From Kribbella pratensis (GTDB lineage Bacteria > Actinomycetota > Actinomycetes > Propionibacteriales > Kribbellaceae), in NCBI RefSeq assembly GCF_004365355.1, contig NZ_SODP01000002.1:275531-339530 (forward strand): DNA of 64,000 nucleotides, given 5' to 3'. Shown here in pieces: positions 1 to 8,794 of this stretch. Made by a program: the position numbers and the translations under genes. Numbering within the stretch: the stretch's first letter is position 1; each line of letters starts with the position of its first letter. The notes below the pieces were generated by a model. That model made no database searches. It was given only the letters and a program-made list of their open reading frames with translations, and was not told the origin of the DNA.

Positions 1-95
1 CTGCCCTGCTAGAGCTGCCCTGCTAGAGCTGCCCTGCTAGAGCTGCCCTGCTAGAGCTGCCCTGCTAGAGCTGCCCTGCTAGAGCTGCCCTGCTA
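1..95. repeat. 14-bp tandem repeat, about 6.8 copies, cut by window edge
   Basis: The unit CTGCCCTGCTAGAG is repeated without error from base 1 to base 84, followed by 11 more matching bases. The array starts at or before the window edge, so its full length is unknown. Its last partial unit supplies the TAG stop of the minus-strand gene that ends at 93. It may be a slippage-prone array in a 3' flank. It shows no symmetry typical of a terminator. Confidence 0.95.
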
Positions 96-821
96 CCGGC
101 GTACTTGTGCTGTTCCGCCGGAGAAGTGCTTCATGGCCTCGTCGATGATGTGGACGGGCTGGTCCAGCGCCTTCACCAGGAAGAGACCGGTGGGGCGCAG
201 GAGCGGATTGGGCTTGACGACGCTGCGGACCGGCGCCTGGTCGAGGCCACGGACACCGGCCGTGGTCGCGCTCACCCCCGGCACCAGGTCGAGGTCGAGG
301 ACGTACTGACCCAGCAGCTTCTGCTGCCGGAAGCCGCGGACGGTCTGCCACTGCAGGACGACCGGGTACGCCGCTCCGTCGCACGCGAGCTCGAGCCCCT
401 TGAGCGACATCCGCATCGCGACCGGCTGCAGCTCGTTGCTGTCGTACCACTGCTGCCGCTCGGCCTGCAGCCGGTAGACCATCACCGTGCTGAGGACCAG
501 CGGGATCATTGCCAGGATCAACAAGATCGCGAACGGCCACATCCCCGAGCCGCGGAACGCGAGCAGCGCGTAGAGTGCGGCCGCGATACCCACCACGCCG
601 ATCGCCAGCGTGATCCACGCGCCGCGACGCTCCACGGTCCGCACGACCTCGCGGCGGCGCATCACCGCCTCGCGATCGACGCCGACGACGAACGGCGCCC
701 CCGAATCCTGCGGCGGCACCTGCACTTCCACCTCCGGCGAATCGTCCGACTCCAGCCCAGACTCCGGCTCCGGTGAAACCTGCTCCACTACGTGTTGCGA
801 CGTGTCCCCGTCCTCACTCAC
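93..821 (-). CDS. Two-helix membrane protein, function unknown
   Basis: Protein of 242 residues from a GTG start at 821. An acidic Ser/Glu-rich N-terminal tail (about 1-45) is followed by a basic stretch, two transmembrane segments (about 68-89 and 95-116), and a C-terminal cytoplasmic-looking domain of about 120 residues. That domain has the beta-rich feel of YcxB/PH-like bacterial modules, which is a weak resemblance. The start is set by the end of homologous-looking composition; only a poor Shine-Dalgarno (GGGAT) lies upstream, so other starts are possible. The gene follows homogentisate dioxygenase by 23 bp in the same direction and may be co-transcribed. The stop codon falls inside the 14-bp repeat array. 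Confidence 0.6.
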   Translation of the reverse strand: MSEDGDTSQHVVEQVSPEPESGLESDDSPEVEVQVPPQDSGAPFVVGVDREAVMRRREVVRTVERRGAWITLAIGVVGIAAALYALLAFRGSGMWPFAILLILAMIPLVLSTVMVYRLQAERQQWYDSNELQPVAMRMSLKGLELACDGAAYPVVLQWQTVRGFRQQKLLGQYVLDLDLVPGVSATTAGVRGLDQAPVRSVVKPNPLLRPTGLFLVKALDQPVHIIDEAMKHFSGGTAQVRR

Positions 822-844
822 ACGGGAAAGAATCCCACAGACCG

Positions 845-2038
845 TCAGCTCCTGTGACGACCCGCCCAGGTCCAGGCGTACACGCCGTCGTCGACGGCCT
901 GGCCGCCCTCGCCGAGTTCGAGCGGGCGGAAGGTGTCGACCATGACCGCTAGTTCCTCGAACCGCTCCGCGCCGAGCGAGGCCTCGATCGCCGACGGCTG
1001 CGGACCGTGCGCGTACCCGCCGGGGTGCAGCGAGATCGAGCCGAGCCCGATCCCGGAGCCCTTGCGTGCCTCGTAGTCGCCGCCGCAGTAGAACATCACC
1101 TCGTCGGAGTCGACGTTGGAGTGGTAGTACGGCACCGGCACCGAGAGCGGGTGGTAGTCGACCTTCCGCGGCACGAAGTTGCAGACCACGAAGTTGTAGC
1201 CCTCGAACACCTGATGCACGGGCGGCGGCTGATGCACCCGCCCGGTGATCGGCTCGAAGTCGCTCACGTTGAACGTGTACGGATACAGACAGCCGTCCCA
1301 CCCGACCACGTCGAACGGGTGCGTCGCGTACGTCATCCGGCTCCCGACGATCCCGCCCGCCCCGTTCCCGCGGTGCTTCACCAGCACCTCGACGTCCGTC
1401 CCCTCGACCACGAGTGGCTCGGTGGTGGGGTGGAGGTCGCGTTCGCAGTACGGCGAATGCTCGAGGAACTGCCCGTACCGCGACAGGTAGCGCTTCGGCG
1501 GCGCGATGTGCGAGTTGCCCTCGATGGCGTACGCGTGCACGCCCTCCGGGCCGGGCAGCCAGCGGTGCGTGGTGGCCCGCGGGATGATCACGTAGTCGCC
1601 CTGGACAGCGTTCAGTACGCCGAACACCGTCTCCACGGTCGCCGAGCCCTTCTCGACGTACACGCATTCGTCGCCGATTGCGTTCCGGTAGTACGGCGAG
1701 GGCTGCTCCGCGACGACGTACGAGATCCGGACGTCACCGTTGCCGAGCACCAGCCGACGGTCCTCGACGGCATTGGTCTTCGACGTGTCGGTGAAGAGAT
1801 CGTGCAGCTTGAGGTGCCGCGGGGTGAGCGGGTGATTGGCGACGGTGGCCAGGTCGGGGAGGTCCCACACCTGCGAATCGACGATCGCGGACGGCACGCC
1901 GGCGTGGTACAGCAGCGACGAGTCCGAGGAGAACCCCTCCTCCCCCATCAGCTCCTCGTAGTACAGCCCTCCGTCCGGTTTCCGGAACTGGGTATGCCGC
2001 TTCGGCGGAACTTCCCCGACCTGCCGGTAGAACGCCAT
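845..2038 (-). CDS. hmgA: Homogentisate 1,2-dioxygenase
   Basis: Opens the ring of homogentisate to maleylacetoacetate in tyrosine/phenylalanine catabolism, using Fe(II) and O2 in the cytoplasm. The protein has 397 residues, close to the shorter bacterial form (the human enzyme has about 445). The cupin core carries the expected C-terminal iron region: YYHSNVDSDE supplies a His and an acidic ligand, and LHPGGYAHGP supplies the last His. I chose the ATG at 2038 because GGAG lies about 10 bp upstream and the protein then begins MAFYRQVGEV; the longer frame upstream has no such support. It is divergent from the unknown gene/fumarylacetoacetase pair across a 74-bp shared control region, which fits one regulator acting on both sides. 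Confidence 0.93.
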   Translation of the reverse strand: MAFYRQVGEVPPKRHTQFRKPDGGLYYEELMGEEGFSSDSSLLYHAGVPSAIVDSQVWDLPDLATVANHPLTPRHLKLHDLFTDTSKTNAVEDRRLVLGNGDVRISYVVAEQPSPYYRNAIGDECVYVEKGSATVETVFGVLNAVQGDYVIIPRATTHRWLPGPEGVHAYAIEGNSHIAPPKRYLSRYGQFLEHSPYCERDLHPTTEPLVVEGTDVEVLVKHRGNGAGGIVGSRMTYATHPFDVVGWDGCLYPYTFNVSDFEPITGRVHQPPPVHQVFEGYNFVVCNFVPRKVDYHPLSVPVPYYHSNVDSDEVMFYCGGDYEARKGSGIGLGSISLHPGGYAHGPQPSAIEASLGAERFEELAVMVDTFRPLELGEGGQAVDDGVYAWTWAGRHRS

Positions 2039-2112
2039 CAGAATTGCTCCAGAGTATCCGATAATCGAACGCGTGCGTCCGCTTACCGAAAGCATCCGTT
2101 AGGCTCTGAGCC

Positions 2113-2964
2113 ATGTCAACCGTCCCCGCCTTGTTCCGGCACCTGGTCGACGACGCTGCCATGTTCCCGCCGGGGAACCTGCCGATGGCCGAGGCCGTCA
2201 CCGCACACCGGGCTCACCTGACGTCGCCGTACGCCGACCTCGTCGGGCCGTTCGTCTGCACCGACCAGGACCTGATGGATGTCGCCGCCGAGGCAGCCCG
2301 CTCCGGCGACGGGCCGCTCCGCGTCTCGGTCGTGATCGCCGGCGGCGCGGGCGGGATCGAGCCCGCCATCCGGTGGGGTGACCGCTCGAAGGATGTCGAG
2401 GTGACCGCGGTCGAAGTTCGGCTGCGCGACGAGGACGACCTGTCCCGCAACGCACTGCGCGTCGTCCGGGCCTGTGACGACTGCCTCGACGAAGAGACGG
2501 CGTACGTCGAGATCGGCCTCGACGGAGCGTGGGAGCGCGCGCTCGATGTGGTCGCCGACGCCGGGTACGCCGCCAAGCTGCGGACCGGCGGACTCGACGC
2601 GTCGCTCTTCCCGTCCGCGGATCAGGTGGCGGCGTTCATCATCGCCTGCCTGGACCGCGAAGTAGCGTTCAAGTGCACCGCCGGGTTGCACAATGCGGTC
2701 CGGCACACCGCAGAGGATTCGGGGTTCGAGCACCACGGCTTCCTCAACGTGCTGATGGCTACGCGGGCGTCGCTCGACGGCGGGGCGCGGGACGAGGTGA
2801 CCTCGGTTCTCAACGAGCGCGACGGCCGGGCGCTTGCCGCTCGGGCGCAGGAGCTGACCGATGATCAGGCCGTGGGCACCCGGCGATGGTTCACGTCGTT
2901 CGGCTCCTGCAGCATCGAGGAGCCGCGGCACGACCTGACGGCACTGGGTTTGATGGAGGCCTGA
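2113..2964 (+). CDS. Uncharacterised protein coupled to fumarylacetoacetase
   Basis: A 283-residue soluble protein with no signal peptide or membrane segment and no domain I can name. Visible features are an N-terminal FRHLVDDAAMFPPGNLPM, a central alternation of acidic helices and short hydrophobic strands that could suit an alpha/beta barrel, and conserved-looking FKCTAGLHNAVRH and HHGFLNVLMA segments with several His residues. Its TGA overlaps the ATG of fumarylacetoacetase by one base (TGATG), so the two are translated together, and homogentisate dioxygenase is divergent 74 bp away. The context places it in homogentisate breakdown. No maleylacetoacetate isomerase is visible in the window, so an isomerase role is a reasonable hypothesis and no more than that. 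Confidence 0.85.
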   Translation: MSTVPALFRHLVDDAAMFPPGNLPMAEAVTAHRAHLTSPYADLVGPFVCTDQDLMDVAAEAARSGDGPLRVSVVIAGGAGGIEPAIRWGDRSKDVEVTAVEVRLRDEDDLSRNALRVVRACDDCLDEETAYVEIGLDGAWERALDVVADAGYAAKLRTGGLDASLFPSADQVAAFIIACLDREVAFKCTAGLHNAVRHTAEDSGFEHHGFLNVLMATRASLDGGARDEVTSVLNERDGRALAARAQELTDDQAVGTRRWFTSFGSCSIEEPRHDLTALGLMEA

Positions 2965-4157
2965 TGAGCTGGATCGACATCCCGGACGGTTCGCCGTTCG
3001 GGCCGGACAACCTGCCGCTCGGCGTGTTCCGGTACGGCGACGAGGAGCCGCGGGTCGGAGCCGCGATCGGGGACCAGATCATCGACCTCGCGCCGGTCGC
3101 GTCGGCGCAGATGCTCGACGGCGCTCAGCTGTTCGCCGAGCCCACGTTGAACGCTTTCCTCGCCTTGGGGCGGCCGACCTGGCGGGCGACGCGCAGCTGG
3201 CTGCTCGAGCTGGTCCGTAATGCGAACGACCGGGACGCGGTCGAGCCGCATCTGATCCCGCAGTCGGCGGTCACCATGCAGCTTCCGTTCGAGGTCGCGG
3301 ACTACGTCGACTTCTACGCCTCCGAACAGCACGCGACGAACCTCGGCCGGCTGTTCCGCCCGGACTCCGAGCCGCTGCTGCCGAACTGGAAACACCTCCC
3401 GGTCGGATACCACGGCCGCGCCGGCACGATCGTTGTCAGCGGCACCGATATCGTCCGGCCGAGCGGTCAGCGCAAGGCGCCGGACGCGGTGGCGCCGACG
3501 TTCGGTCCGTCGCAACGGTTGGACATCGAGGTCGAGCTCGGATACGTCGTCGGCTCGCCGTCAACGCTCGGAAAGCCTGTCTCCGTTGACGATTTTGCTG
3601 ACCATGTGTACGGCGTGGTGCTTGTGAACGACTGGTCTGCGCGCGATCTGCAGGCGTGGGAGTACGTCCCCCTGGGCCCGTTCCTCGGCAAGTCGTTCGC
3701 CACGTCGATCTCCCCGTGGGTCGTCGCCCTAGATGCCCTGGGCACCGTCCCGCTGCCGGCGCAGGACCCGCCCGTCCTTCCGTACCTGGCCGGACAGAAC
3801 CTCCCGAACTACGACATCACGTTCGAGGTCCGTCTCAACGGTCACCTGGTCAGTACGCCGCCGTACCGCGACATCTACTGGTCCCCCGCCCAGATGCTCG
3901 CCCACATGACCGTCAACGGCGCCACCGTCCGCACCGGCGACCTGTTCGCGTCCGGCACGGTCAGCGGGCCGGCCAAAGACCAACGCGGCTCCTTCATCGA
4001 ACTCACCTGGGCCGGCCGCGACCCCCTCATCATCGACGGCAAGGAACACACCTTCCTCGAAGACGACGACGAGATCACCATCTCCGCCTGGGCCACCACC
4101 CCCACCGGCACCCACCTAGGCCTAGGCGAGGTCACCGGCCGCATCACTCCCGCCTAA
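2964..4157 (+). CDS. fahA: Fumarylacetoacetase
   Basis: Hydrolyses fumarylacetoacetate to fumarate and acetoacetate, the last step of tyrosine degradation. The 397-residue protein has the N-terminal SH3-like part followed by the FAH fold. Key residues are in place: His123 in FYASEQHATN (general base), Glu189 and Glu191 in LDIEVELGY and Asp223 in VNDWSARDLQ (metal ligands), plus the family stretch NWKHLPVGYHGRA. The ATG at 2964 overlaps the upstream stop by one base. A longer in-frame start at 2886 would run inside the preceding gene and is not believed. A long hairpin at 4239-4321 lies downstream. Confidence 0.96.
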   Translation: MSWIDIPDGSPFGPDNLPLGVFRYGDEEPRVGAAIGDQIIDLAPVASAQMLDGAQLFAEPTLNAFLALGRPTWRATRSWLLELVRNANDRDAVEPHLIPQSAVTMQLPFEVADYVDFYASEQHATNLGRLFRPDSEPLLPNWKHLPVGYHGRAGTIVVSGTDIVRPSGQRKAPDAVAPTFGPSQRLDIEVELGYVVGSPSTLGKPVSVDDFADHVYGVVLVNDWSARDLQAWEYVPLGPFLGKSFATSISPWVVALDALGTVPLPAQDPPVLPYLAGQNLPNYDITFEVRLNGHLVSTPPYRDIYWSPAQMLAHMTVNGATVRTGDLFASGTVSGPAKDQRGSFIELTWAGRDPLIIDGKEHTFLEDDDEITISAWATTPTGTHLGLGEVTGRITPA

Positions 4158-4238
4158 CCGCACCCCCACCGAACCCCGCCCAACCGAACCCCGCCCAACC
4201 TCCCCCGGCGGCAGCCACGTCCCCCGCGTCACGCACGT
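4158..4238. other. Intergenic DNA with a 16-bp direct duplication
   Basis: The first part of the 302-bp gap between fumarylacetoacetase and the GH101 gene is C-rich and carries two near-perfect tandem copies of CGAACCCCGCCCAAC (about 4171-4200). No open frame with coding character or ribosome binding site was seen. The rest of the gap holds the hairpin at 4239-4321 and the GH101 upstream region. Confidence 0.5.
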
Positions 4239-4321
4239 CTCAGGGGTCAACCCCTCAGCCGGCCGGTTGCGGAGCCAGAGTCTGCGTCCGCAACCGGCAA
4301 ACTCGGGGGTTGACCCCTGAG
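4239..4321. terminator. Long nested hairpin, likely terminator
   Basis: Two perfect inverted repeats are nested. The outer arms are 16 bp (4239-4254 with 4306-4321, CTCAGGGGTCAACCCC and its complement). The inner arms are 11 bp (4263-4273 with 4287-4297), around a 13-base loop. There is no T-tract, as is usual in high-GC actinomycetes. It sits 81 bp after the fumarylacetoacetase stop and about 140 bp before GH101, so termination of the fah transcript is the simplest reading. A protein-binding or mobile repeat is an alternative. Confidence 0.7.
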
Positions 4322-4459
4322 AGGTCCGTAGAGGGGCGCAGGGAAGGCCGGCGAGCCCCATGGGTGTCCAGGGGCCAGCTGGCCTCCGCGCACGGCAATC
4401 TTGTTCATTAGTGTTCGTTTCTCTTGACGAGTTAGCGGTTACGTGCGAACTTTTCCGGC

Positions 4460-7400
4460 ATGAAACGTTCAGTGGGGTGTGGAGTACTGGCTGTAGCGTT
4501 GGCTGTCGGTGTGCTGAGCGTGCCCTCAGGTGCGCACGCCGCCGGCGACCTGACCCTGCGGTCGAACGAATTGACGGTCACCGTCGGGGCGGACTTCCCC
4601 CGGGTGGTCAAGTACGTCGACAACGCCTCCGGCCAGGCCCTCGGCGGCCAACCGGACCCGATCTCGACGGTCACAATCGACGGCACCGCGCGGACCGCGC
4701 ATCTCACGAAGGCGCCGACGGTCGGCGACGGACGCGCGTCGTACACGCTCGCCTTCGACGCTCTGCCCGACGTCCAGCTCGACGCCAGTCTGAGCGTGTC
4801 CGGGCGGGTGACGAAGTTCGCGATCGACGCCGTCCGCGACACCGAGGCGAACCGCGTGCACACGATTGACATCCCCAACCAGGACCTGGTCTCGGTCGCG
4901 AGTACGGACGCCGGCGCGACCACCGCGTTCACCACGCTCGACCCGGACTCGACGCGCACCGCCGACAAGATCACGCCGGTCACCACGGCCACTCCGGGCG
5001 AGACGTCAGCCACCGGAGCGGCGTACGCGTTCGTCAACACGAGCGGGCTGGCCGCGGGCATCGAGTCCAACTCGACGTACGACAAGCCGTCCGGTCAATC
5101 GGTCGACGACGGCGCCCGGTTCTGGCACCAGGCCCGTAAGGGTGCAGACGGCAGCACGCGGGTCGGCGTCTGGAGCGGTCAGTGGACGTACCGCGCCGAC
5201 ACCTCGCCGTACACCGAGCCGCTCCCCTGGGCGAAGGTCGTGGTGACGCCGGACGCGAACAACGACAAGACCGTCGACTGGGAGGACGGAGCCGTCGCGT
5301 TCCGCTCGATCATGGTCGAGCCGAACGGCGGCGACCAGGTCAAGGACCGCGTGATCACGCATATCCCGTTCAACTTCGCCAGCCAGGCCACGCACCCGTT
5401 CCTGCGGACGCTCGACGACGTCAAGCGGATCTCGCTCTCGACCGACGGGCTCGGCCAGATGGCCATCCTCAAGGGGTACGCCTCGGAGGGCCATGACTCG
5501 GGTCACCCGGACTACGGCGGCAACTACAACATCCGCGCCGGCGGGCTGACCGACCTCAACACCCTGCTCGCACAGGGCAAGTCCTGGAACGCGGCATTCG
5601 GCGTGCATGTGAACGCGACCGAGTCCTACCCGGAGGCGAACGCGTTCAGCGAGGACCTGGTCGACAAGACCGCCAAGGGCTGGAACTGGCTGAACCAGAG
5701 CTACTACATCAAGCAGCGCCCGGATCTTGCCTCCGGCAACATCGTGAAGCGGTTCCAGCAGCTCCGCGACGAGACCGACAAGAACCTGCAGGAGCTGTAC
5801 ATCGACGTCTACTACCAGTCCGGCTGGCTCGCCGACGGCCTGACCCGGCAGCTGTCCGACCAGGGCTGGCAGATCGCGACCGAGTGGGCCGACCGGCATG
5901 AACGGACGTCGCTGTGGTCTCACTGGGCCAACGACCTCGACTACGGCGGCCCGACGAACAAGGGGCTGAACTCGCAGATCATCCGGTTCGTCCGCAACCA
6001 CGAGAAGGATGTCTGGAACAACGACCCGATCCTCGGCCAGGCCAGCATCGTCGAGTTCGAGGGCTGGACCGGCGAGACCGACTGGAACAAGTTCTCCGCG
6101 AACGTCTGGAAGCAGAACCTGCCGACGAAGTTCCTCCAGCAGCAGAAGATCCTCGACTGGAACGCGAACGACATCACGTTCACCGGCGGTGTCCGCGGCG
6201 CGGTCGAGAACGGCAAGCGAGCGGTGTACGTCGGGACCGCGAAGGTGCTCGACGGCGACAAGTACCTTCTCCCGTGGGACGACAACAAGAAGCTCTACCA
6301 CTACAACCCAGCCGGTGGCCGTACGACGTGGCAGGTCCCGGCAGCCTTCGCCGGCGCCCGCAGCTTCACTGCCTACCAGCTGACCGACACCGGCCGCACC
6401 AAGCCGACCACCGTCCCGGTACAGCACGGGACCGTCACGCTCAACGCCGTTGCCGGCAAGCCGTACGTCCTCTACCCGGTGGCTGCTCCGAAGCCGCGGC
6501 CCGCTGTCTGGGGTGAAGGCACGCACCTCCAGGACCCCGGCTTCAACGCGGGCAACCTCAACGTTTGGAACGCGACCGGCGGCGCGACGATCGACACGCT
6601 CGAGAACGGCCAGCACGTCGCGTCGCTCGGGACGCGCAAGTCGTCTATCAGCCAGCGGATCACCGGACTGACGCGTGGTCGGACGTACAGCGCGTCTGCT
6701 TGGATCGAGGTCGAGCCAGGCAAGTCGCGGCCGACAACCCTGAGTGTCGACGGTGCCACAAACGTTGTCACCAGGTCGACGGCGCAGAACATGGTTGCCT
6801 CTGACGACAAACAAGGCGCCTACTACCAGCGGATCCGAGTCGTCTTCACCGCAAAGGGAAGCACTGCCGATCTAGCAGTAGGAGCGGCAGCAGATACGGC
6901 CAAGGTTCGTTTGGATGATGTGCGGGTTGTCGAGACCACGCGTCCTGCTACCGGGCTCGTCGACGACTTCGAGAACGTCGACCAGGGCTGGGGGCCCTTC
7001 GTCAAGGGCGATGCGGGCGGGATCACCGATCCACGGACGGTGCTGGCGAAGAAGCACGCGCCGTACACGCAGGCCGGCTGGAACGGGAAGCTGGTCGACG
7101 ATGTGCTCGACGGCGACTGGTCACTCAAGTCGCACGAGGAGAACGCCGGTTTGGTATACCGCACCACGCCGTCGACGGTGAACTTCCAGCCGGGCCACAA
7201 GTACAAGGTCAGCTTCGACTACGAGAGCGGTCGCGCCGGTCAGTACGCGTGGGTCCAGGGCGTCGATCGTCCGGACTCGGTCGAGGTCAAGGCGACCCCG
7301 ATCGGCGAGCAGCGGACCAAGGCGGCGTTCAATCAGGAGTTCGTGGCCGGATGTGGCGGCGACTACTGGGTCGGTCTGCGCAAGTTGACCGACGGCGGTG

Positions 7401-8212
7401 ACCAGACCGACTTCATCATGGACAACTTCGCCGTCACCGATCTCGGTACGACGTCGGAGCCGGCGGACTGCACGTCCGTTGCGGTGGCCGGGGTCAGCGG
7501 TCTCGTCTCCGGCGAGGCCAACACGGTCACCACCACGTTCACCAACAACGATGTGGTTGCTGCTAGCAACATCACATTGGGACTGACTGCACCGGACGGC
7601 TGGACTGTCACGGCGACCACGCCCGCGACGCACGCCACCGTGGCTGCGGGAGCGACTGCGACGACCACGTGGGACGTCACTCCTCCGGCCGGCACTCCGG
7701 AAGGAAAGTACGTGCTCACGGCAACGGGTGGTCAGGCAACGATCACTGCCGAGGCGACCGTGCTGCCGCCGGGGATCGTGCCGCAATCGCGGATCAAGGT
7801 GGCGGACGTGGACAGCGAGGACGTCGCCACCGGCGGCGCCGCGACGATGGCGCTGGACGGGAACGCCAGTACGATCTGGCATTCCGCCTGGTCCGAGGTC
7901 CCCACCCCGACCGGCTTCCCCCATCACATGACGCTCGACCTCGGATCGACGTACACAGTGAACGGGTTCAGCTACCTGCCCCGGCAGAGCGGGACGAACG
8001 GGATGTTCAAGGGGTACGAAATCTACGTCAGCGCCGACGGCCAGGACTGGGGTACGCCGGTCGCGACGGGTGAGTTCCCGAACTCCACCGCCGTACAGCG
8101 CGTCGACTTCACCCCGAAGCCCGGCCAGTACGTGAAGTTCGTCGGCACCAGCTCCCTCAACGGCGCCGTCTTCGGCTCCGCCGCCGAGTTCAACGTCTAC
8201 GGCACCCACTAG
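4460..8212 (+). CDS. Secreted GH101 endo-alpha-N-acetylgalactosaminidase, multidomain
   Basis: Releases the core-1 disaccharide Gal-beta-1,3-GalNAc from Ser/Thr of mucin-type glycoproteins, outside the cell. The 1250-residue protein starts with a signal peptide ending AHA-AG (about residue 27), then an N-terminal beta-sandwich, the GH101 barrel, and C-terminal accessory modules. Asp449 in LYIDVYYQSG and Glu475 in IATEW match the positions expected for nucleophile and acid/base. After about residue 680 come two carbohydrate-binding-like beta-sandwiches, a NEW3-type Ig module (about 1005-1100), and a final F5/8C (CBM32-like) domain. No Shine-Dalgarno is visible before the ATG. The gene stands alone between two hairpins, so it is probably monocistronic. 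Confidence 0.92.
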   Translation: MKRSVGCGVLAVALAVGVLSVPSGAHAAGDLTLRSNELTVTVGADFPRVVKYVDNASGQALGGQPDPISTVTIDGTARTAHLTKAPTVGDGRASYTLAFDALPDVQLDASLSVSGRVTKFAIDAVRDTEANRVHTIDIPNQDLVSVASTDAGATTAFTTLDPDSTRTADKITPVTTATPGETSATGAAYAFVNTSGLAAGIESNSTYDKPSGQSVDDGARFWHQARKGADGSTRVGVWSGQWTYRADTSPYTEPLPWAKVVVTPDANNDKTVDWEDGAVAFRSIMVEPNGGDQVKDRVITHIPFNFASQATHPFLRTLDDVKRISLSTDGLGQMAILKGYASEGHDSGHPDYGGNYNIRAGGLTDLNTLLAQGKSWNAAFGVHVNATESYPEANAFSEDLVDKTAKGWNWLNQSYYIKQRPDLASGNIVKRFQQLRDETDKNLQELYIDVYYQSGWLADGLTRQLSDQGWQIATEWADRHERTSLWSHWANDLDYGGPTNKGLNSQIIRFVRNHEKDVWNNDPILGQASIVEFEGWTGETDWNKFSANVWKQNLPTKFLQQQKILDWNANDITFTGGVRGAVENGKRAVYVGTAKVLDGDKYLLPWDDNKKLYHYNPAGGRTTWQVPAAFAGARSFTAYQLTDTGRTKPTTVPVQHGTVTLNAVAGKPYVLYPVAAPKPRPAVWGEGTHLQDPGFNAGNLNVWNATGGATIDTLENGQHVASLGTRKSSISQRITGLTRGRTYSASAWIEVEPGKSRPTTLSVDGATNVVTRSTAQNMVASDDKQGAYYQRIRVVFTAKGSTADLAVGAAADTAKVRLDDVRVVETTRPATGLVDDFENVDQGWGPFVKGDAGGITDPRTVLAKKHAPYTQAGWNGKLVDDVLDGDWSLKSHEENAGLVYRTTPSTVNFQPGHKYKVSFDYESGRAGQYAWVQGVDRPDSVEVKATPIGEQRTKAAFNQEFVAGCGGDYWVGLRKLTDGGDQTDFIMDNFAVTDLGTTSEPADCTSVAVAGVSGLVSGEANTVTTTFTNNDVVAASNITLGLTAPDGWTVTATTPATHATVAAGATATTTWDVTPPAGTPEGKYVLTATGGQATITAEATVLPPGIVPQSRIKVADVDSEDVATGGAATMALDGNASTIWHSAWSEVPTPTGFPHHMTLDLGSTYTVNGFSYLPRQSGTNGMFKGYEIYVSADGQDWGTPVATGEFPNSTAVQRVDFTPKPGQYVKFVGTSSLNGAVFGSAAEFNVYGTH

Positions 8213-8230
8213 TCGGGGCCTTGAACACCC

Positions 8231-8274
8231 ACTGGGGTCCTGGGACAGGCAATAACCTGTCGCAGGACCCCAGT
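8231..8274. terminator. Bidirectional terminator hairpin
   Basis: A perfect 12-bp inverted repeat (ACTGGGGTCCTG at 8231-8242 with its complement at 8263-8274) encloses a second 5-bp stem (ACAGG at 8245-8249 with CCTGT at 8256-8260). It lies between the convergent GH101 gene and the small secreted protein gene and can serve both. Confidence 0.85.
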
Positions 8275-8309
8275 CCTTGTCCCCACCCCCGATAGGTGCC
8301 GCAGGGCGC

Positions 8310-8723
8310 CTACTTGGTGATGGTCACCGAGGCCGCCGCGCTCGCCGTGCCGGCTGAGACTACGCGGAACTTGTTCACGCCGACGCGGCCGCTCTGCACC
8401 CAGACCGAGTAGGTGGCCTTGCTGGTCACCTTGGTGGTGGCCGGGAAGTTGACCCACTTGCCGTTCTGGAGGCGCTGCACCTGGACCGTGGTGTTCTTCG
8501 CGATGCCGGTGGTCTTGCCGGTGAACGAGACCTTCGTCCACGCCTTCGCGGTCGCCTTGTCCGACTTGATCGTGATCGACTTCGCCGCGACCGATGCGCT
8601 CACCATGGTGGTGTGCGTGGTGGCGGCGTTGGCCTGCAGAGCGCCGGCGATGCCGAGGCCCCCACCGGCCAGGGCGAGACCGGCGACGACGGCAGCGGAA
8701 CGGCGAATGAACTGAGTACGCAT
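8310..8723 (-). CDS. Small secreted Ig-like protein
   Basis: A 137-residue protein with a Tat-like or Sec signal peptide (MRTQFIRRSAAVVAGLALAG, cleavage after about residue 33 at ANA-AT), followed by about 100 residues rich in Thr, Ser, Val and Lys. The alternating pattern (KSITIKSDKA, VSFTGKTTG, VQVQRLQNGKWVNF, YSVWVQSGRVGVNKFRV) is typical of a single secreted Ig-like beta-sandwich of actinomycetes, as found in cell-surface or matrix-binding proteins. No catalytic motif is seen. It lies downstream of the histidine kinase in the same direction, but with a 71-bp gap, so its own promoter is likely. Function unknown. Confidence 0.8.
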   Translation of the reverse strand: MRTQFIRRSAAVVAGLALAGGGLGIAGALQANAATTHTTMVSASVAAKSITIKSDKATAKAWTKVSFTGKTTGIAKNTTVQVQRLQNGKWVNFPATTKVTSKATYSVWVQSGRVGVNKFRVVSAGTASAAASVTITK

Positions 8724-8794
8724 GATGTTCTGGTTTCCCCTCGTTTTGTTGGTGTTACGGAGGGGAAGACGCGGCGGCAGCGCGAAAGGTTGTG

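Noticed and set aside
5006..6814. Open frame of 602 codons on the minus strand opposite GH101
   Set aside because: Arg/Val/Leu-rich composition without domains; it mirrors the codon bias of the well-supported GH101 gene on the plus strand.
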